NCBI GenBank assembly: GCA_023396665.1
Contig: JAEWVL010000121.1
Location: 1 to 6,254, forward strand
DNA: 6,254 bases
From: Spirochaetota bacterium
Lineage (GTDB): Bacteria; Spirochaetota; UBA4802; JAFGJZ01
Reading direction: 5' to 3'
The notes beneath the pieces were generated by a model. The model was not told where the DNA came from. It ran no database searches and was given only the letters and a program-made list of their open reading frames with translations. This document shows positions 4,828-6,254 of the stretch, piece by piece. How positions within the stretch are numbered: the stretch's first letter is position 1; every line of letters begins with the position of its first letter. The position numbers were made by a program, and so were the translations under genes.

Positions 4828-6254
4828 TTAGAAAAGTGTCTTCACTTCCGCTATCGCCTTTTCAAATTCCTTGATTATATGCTCGCGCAGCTTACTCTGA
4901 TCCTTCACCACTCCGTCGAGTACGCCGGTTGATAAAGCATCATTTTTCGCAAGAGCTTTGTCGTTATAGCCATCAAGAAATTCCTTCTGATAAGCGTCGG
5001 CCTTGTCCTTGCTCTCAGCCAATAACTTCGCATACTGTCTTGCTCCGAGAAGATCAAAAGCAGCAGTGGCTCCCATAACAGCCATTGTAGCATTTTCAAG
5101 CGCAATATAGCGTATACCGGGACGAAGTGATTTTGAAAAAGACTGAATCTGCCGGCCGCCGTAATTCTGGTTCAGCACCACAGAGCATACGGGAATTTCA
5201 CCGAGAATGTTCTCGTCAAGCGAGTCAGCGCCAACCGCCTGAATACGATAGCGTTCCTGCTGAGAGCCGGGCACAAATCCCGAAGAATTCGACAACATCA
5301 GAAGCGGCAGTTTCATTCGGTTGACAAGCTGTGTGAACACGCGAAACTTCTCTGTTCCGAAAGCATCCGCACCGCCGCCCTTGATCTGGGGCTGATCGGC
5401 AATGATACCCACCGTCATGCCGTTGACACGCGCAAGACCGGTCACAAGGTTCGGACCCGCAGGCCTGTTAAAGGGCTCGAAAAACTCGACAAAGCTTCCC
5501 TTGTCGACAACGCCGTCGATAACCGAAGAACGAATTTCAAAAGCCTGCGCCTTGTCGGCCGGCACATTCACCTTTGCCGCCGGCGGGACAGCGGTTGTCT
5601 GTCGATTCTCGACAAGCTTGAGGATACGCGCCGCACAATCAAAGGCCTCATCAAAACAGTTCACAATATAAGTCGCGTTTCTTTCAGCTATAAGCTTTTC
5701 GCTGTCACTGATAGATTCGGGAGCTATGAAAATCACCGCATCTGCGGTCGAGGTGATTTCGAACTTCTGCAGAGCTTTGACCGAAGTAACCAGATGAATA
5801 CGACACGAGCTTCTTTCTGTCAGAACTTTCATGAAATCATAGTAGGCACGAAGGTTCGCTTCAAGATGCATGGTCTTTGCCCATTCGTCACCATAGATTA
5901 ATATCTGCGGTGTCGATGTGCGATAAGCCATGCGCAGAAGCTCTCTGGCTTTAACGACTGCGCTGACAGAGCGCAGTCCGCTCACCGTACGTACACCCAT
6001 AATGAGGGTGCGCTGTCCCGCAAGCTTGGCAAAACCCGCAATAAGAGCGTTTGAGGCATAGTACTCTTTCTTGAATTCAAAGAATCTGCCATCGTCAACA
6101 TTCGCGCGAATTGTCTCTTCATCAATGATTATCTTGTTATACTTGTCACGTGCACTGCGACAAGCCGCTTTTGAAACACGCGCTATTGATCCAATTTGTT
6201 TGTTAACGATAAAAGTACGATGAACCTGCCGCACTTTCGCAATCATGTCAATTT
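4828..6254 (-). CDS. Divergent acyl-CoA carboxyltransferase (propionyl-CoA carboxylase beta-like), frame open at right edge
   Basis: A cytoplasmic member of the biotin-dependent carboxyltransferase family, which moves CO2 between biotin on a carrier protein and an acyl-CoA (propionyl-, methylmalonyl-, glutaconyl- or acetyl-CoA). Numbered from the ATG at 6246 (472 residues): N-terminal crotonase-like half about 50-215, linker 216-235 (Ala/Pro-rich), C-terminal half about 240-465. The C-terminal half keeps family landmarks: GSFVEF (250-255), LVTGLARVNGMTVGI (267-281), the oxyanion segment GFVPGSQQE (323-331), YGG (362-364) and AVMGATAAFDLL (389-400). The N-terminal half lacks the usual GG-x-x-G-x-x-H and SGGAR motifs; TVSGLRSVSAVVKA and LIYGDEWAK stand there instead. 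Substrate and even activity are therefore uncertain. Two further sense codons precede the ATG inside the window, so the start may lie outside. No biotin-carrier gene is visible. Base composition is more balanced than in the island to its left, as for a resident gene. Confidence 0.85.
   Translation of the reverse strand, partial: IDMIAKVRQVHRTFIVNKQIGSIARVSKAACRSARDKYNKIIIDEETIRANVDDGRFFEFKKEYYASNALIAGFAKLAGQRTLIMGVRTVSGLRSVSAVVKARELLRMAYRTSTPQILIYGDEWAKTMHLEANLRAYYDFMKVLTERSSCRIHLVTSVKALQKFEITSTADAVIFIAPESISDSEKLIAERNATYIVNCFDEAFDCAARILKLVENRQTTAVPPAAKVNVPADKAQAFEIRSSVIDGVVDKGSFVEFFEPFNRPAGPNLVTGLARVNGMTVGIIADQPQIKGGGADAFGTEKFRVFTQLVNRMKLPLLMLSNSSGFVPGSQQERYRIQAVGADSLDENILGEIPVCSVVLNQNYGGRQIQSFSKSLRPGIRYIALENATMAVMGATAAFDLLGARQYAKLLAESKDKADAYQKEFLDGYNDKALAKNDALSTGVLDGVVKDQSKLREHIIKEFEKAIAEVKTLF

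Noticed and set aside
4905..5671. Several open frames across the carboxyltransferase
   Set aside because: The family motifs lie in the single 472-codon minus-strand frame; these are shadows.
1..6254. CRISPR array, tRNA, rRNA, insertion sequence with transposase
   Set aside because: No regularly spaced direct repeats, no tRNA-like cloverleaf and no transposase motifs noticed on reading both strands.

Overview
The window suggests a chromosomal piece of a diderm (Gram-negative-type) bacterium. Three proteins have Sec signal peptides, mature parts made of alternating aromatic/hydrophobic strands, and two of them end in an aromatic residue (F or W), as outer-membrane beta-barrels do. An RHS/YD-repeat protein fragment and a divergent biotin-dependent carboxyltransferase complete the set. 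A spirochaete would fit this mix and the moderate-to-low G+C, but no marker gene is present and this is only a weak inference.

Every recognisable gene lies on the minus strand, so the window reads from right to left. (1) 6254-4828: a housekeeping-like acyl-CoA carboxyltransferase, moderate G+C, ending in an intrinsic terminator (4768-4798). Its reading frame is still open at the right edge. (2) 4767-4288: about 480 bases without an intact gene, holding a decayed open frame with a run of eight C/G, a perfect 15-bp inverted repeat and a possible promoter. (3) 4287-710: an AT-rich accessory island built as three repeats of one plan: a small, degraded or start-less 'tip' ORF followed after 17-57 bases by a secreted barrel-like protein. 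Module A is the tip at 4287-4056 plus a 243-aa protein (3998-3267). Module B is the tip at 3146-2973 plus a 318-aa protein (2949-1993). Module C is the tip at 1917-1459 plus a 243-aa protein (1441-710). The two 243-aa proteins are clear paralogues of identical length. The tips of B and C share a nearly identical stretch (18 of 20 residues) around HDEGC. (4) 706-542: the tail of a small protein with no start. (5) 445-1: a G+C-rich RHS/YD-repeat core fragment that begins abruptly and runs off the left edge.

The most economical reading is an RHS-type locus in which the core has repeatedly exchanged its 3' end, leaving a row of displaced C-terminal tips, each with its companion secreted gene. That would make the secreted proteins immunity-like or cargo proteins. 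This is inference: none of the tips or barrel proteins matches a family I can name, and the link to RHS rests on position and on the core fragment at the left end. The short gaps and good Shine-Dalgarno sites before all three barrel genes suggest that those genes are still expressed, possibly as one transcript, while the tips are decaying.
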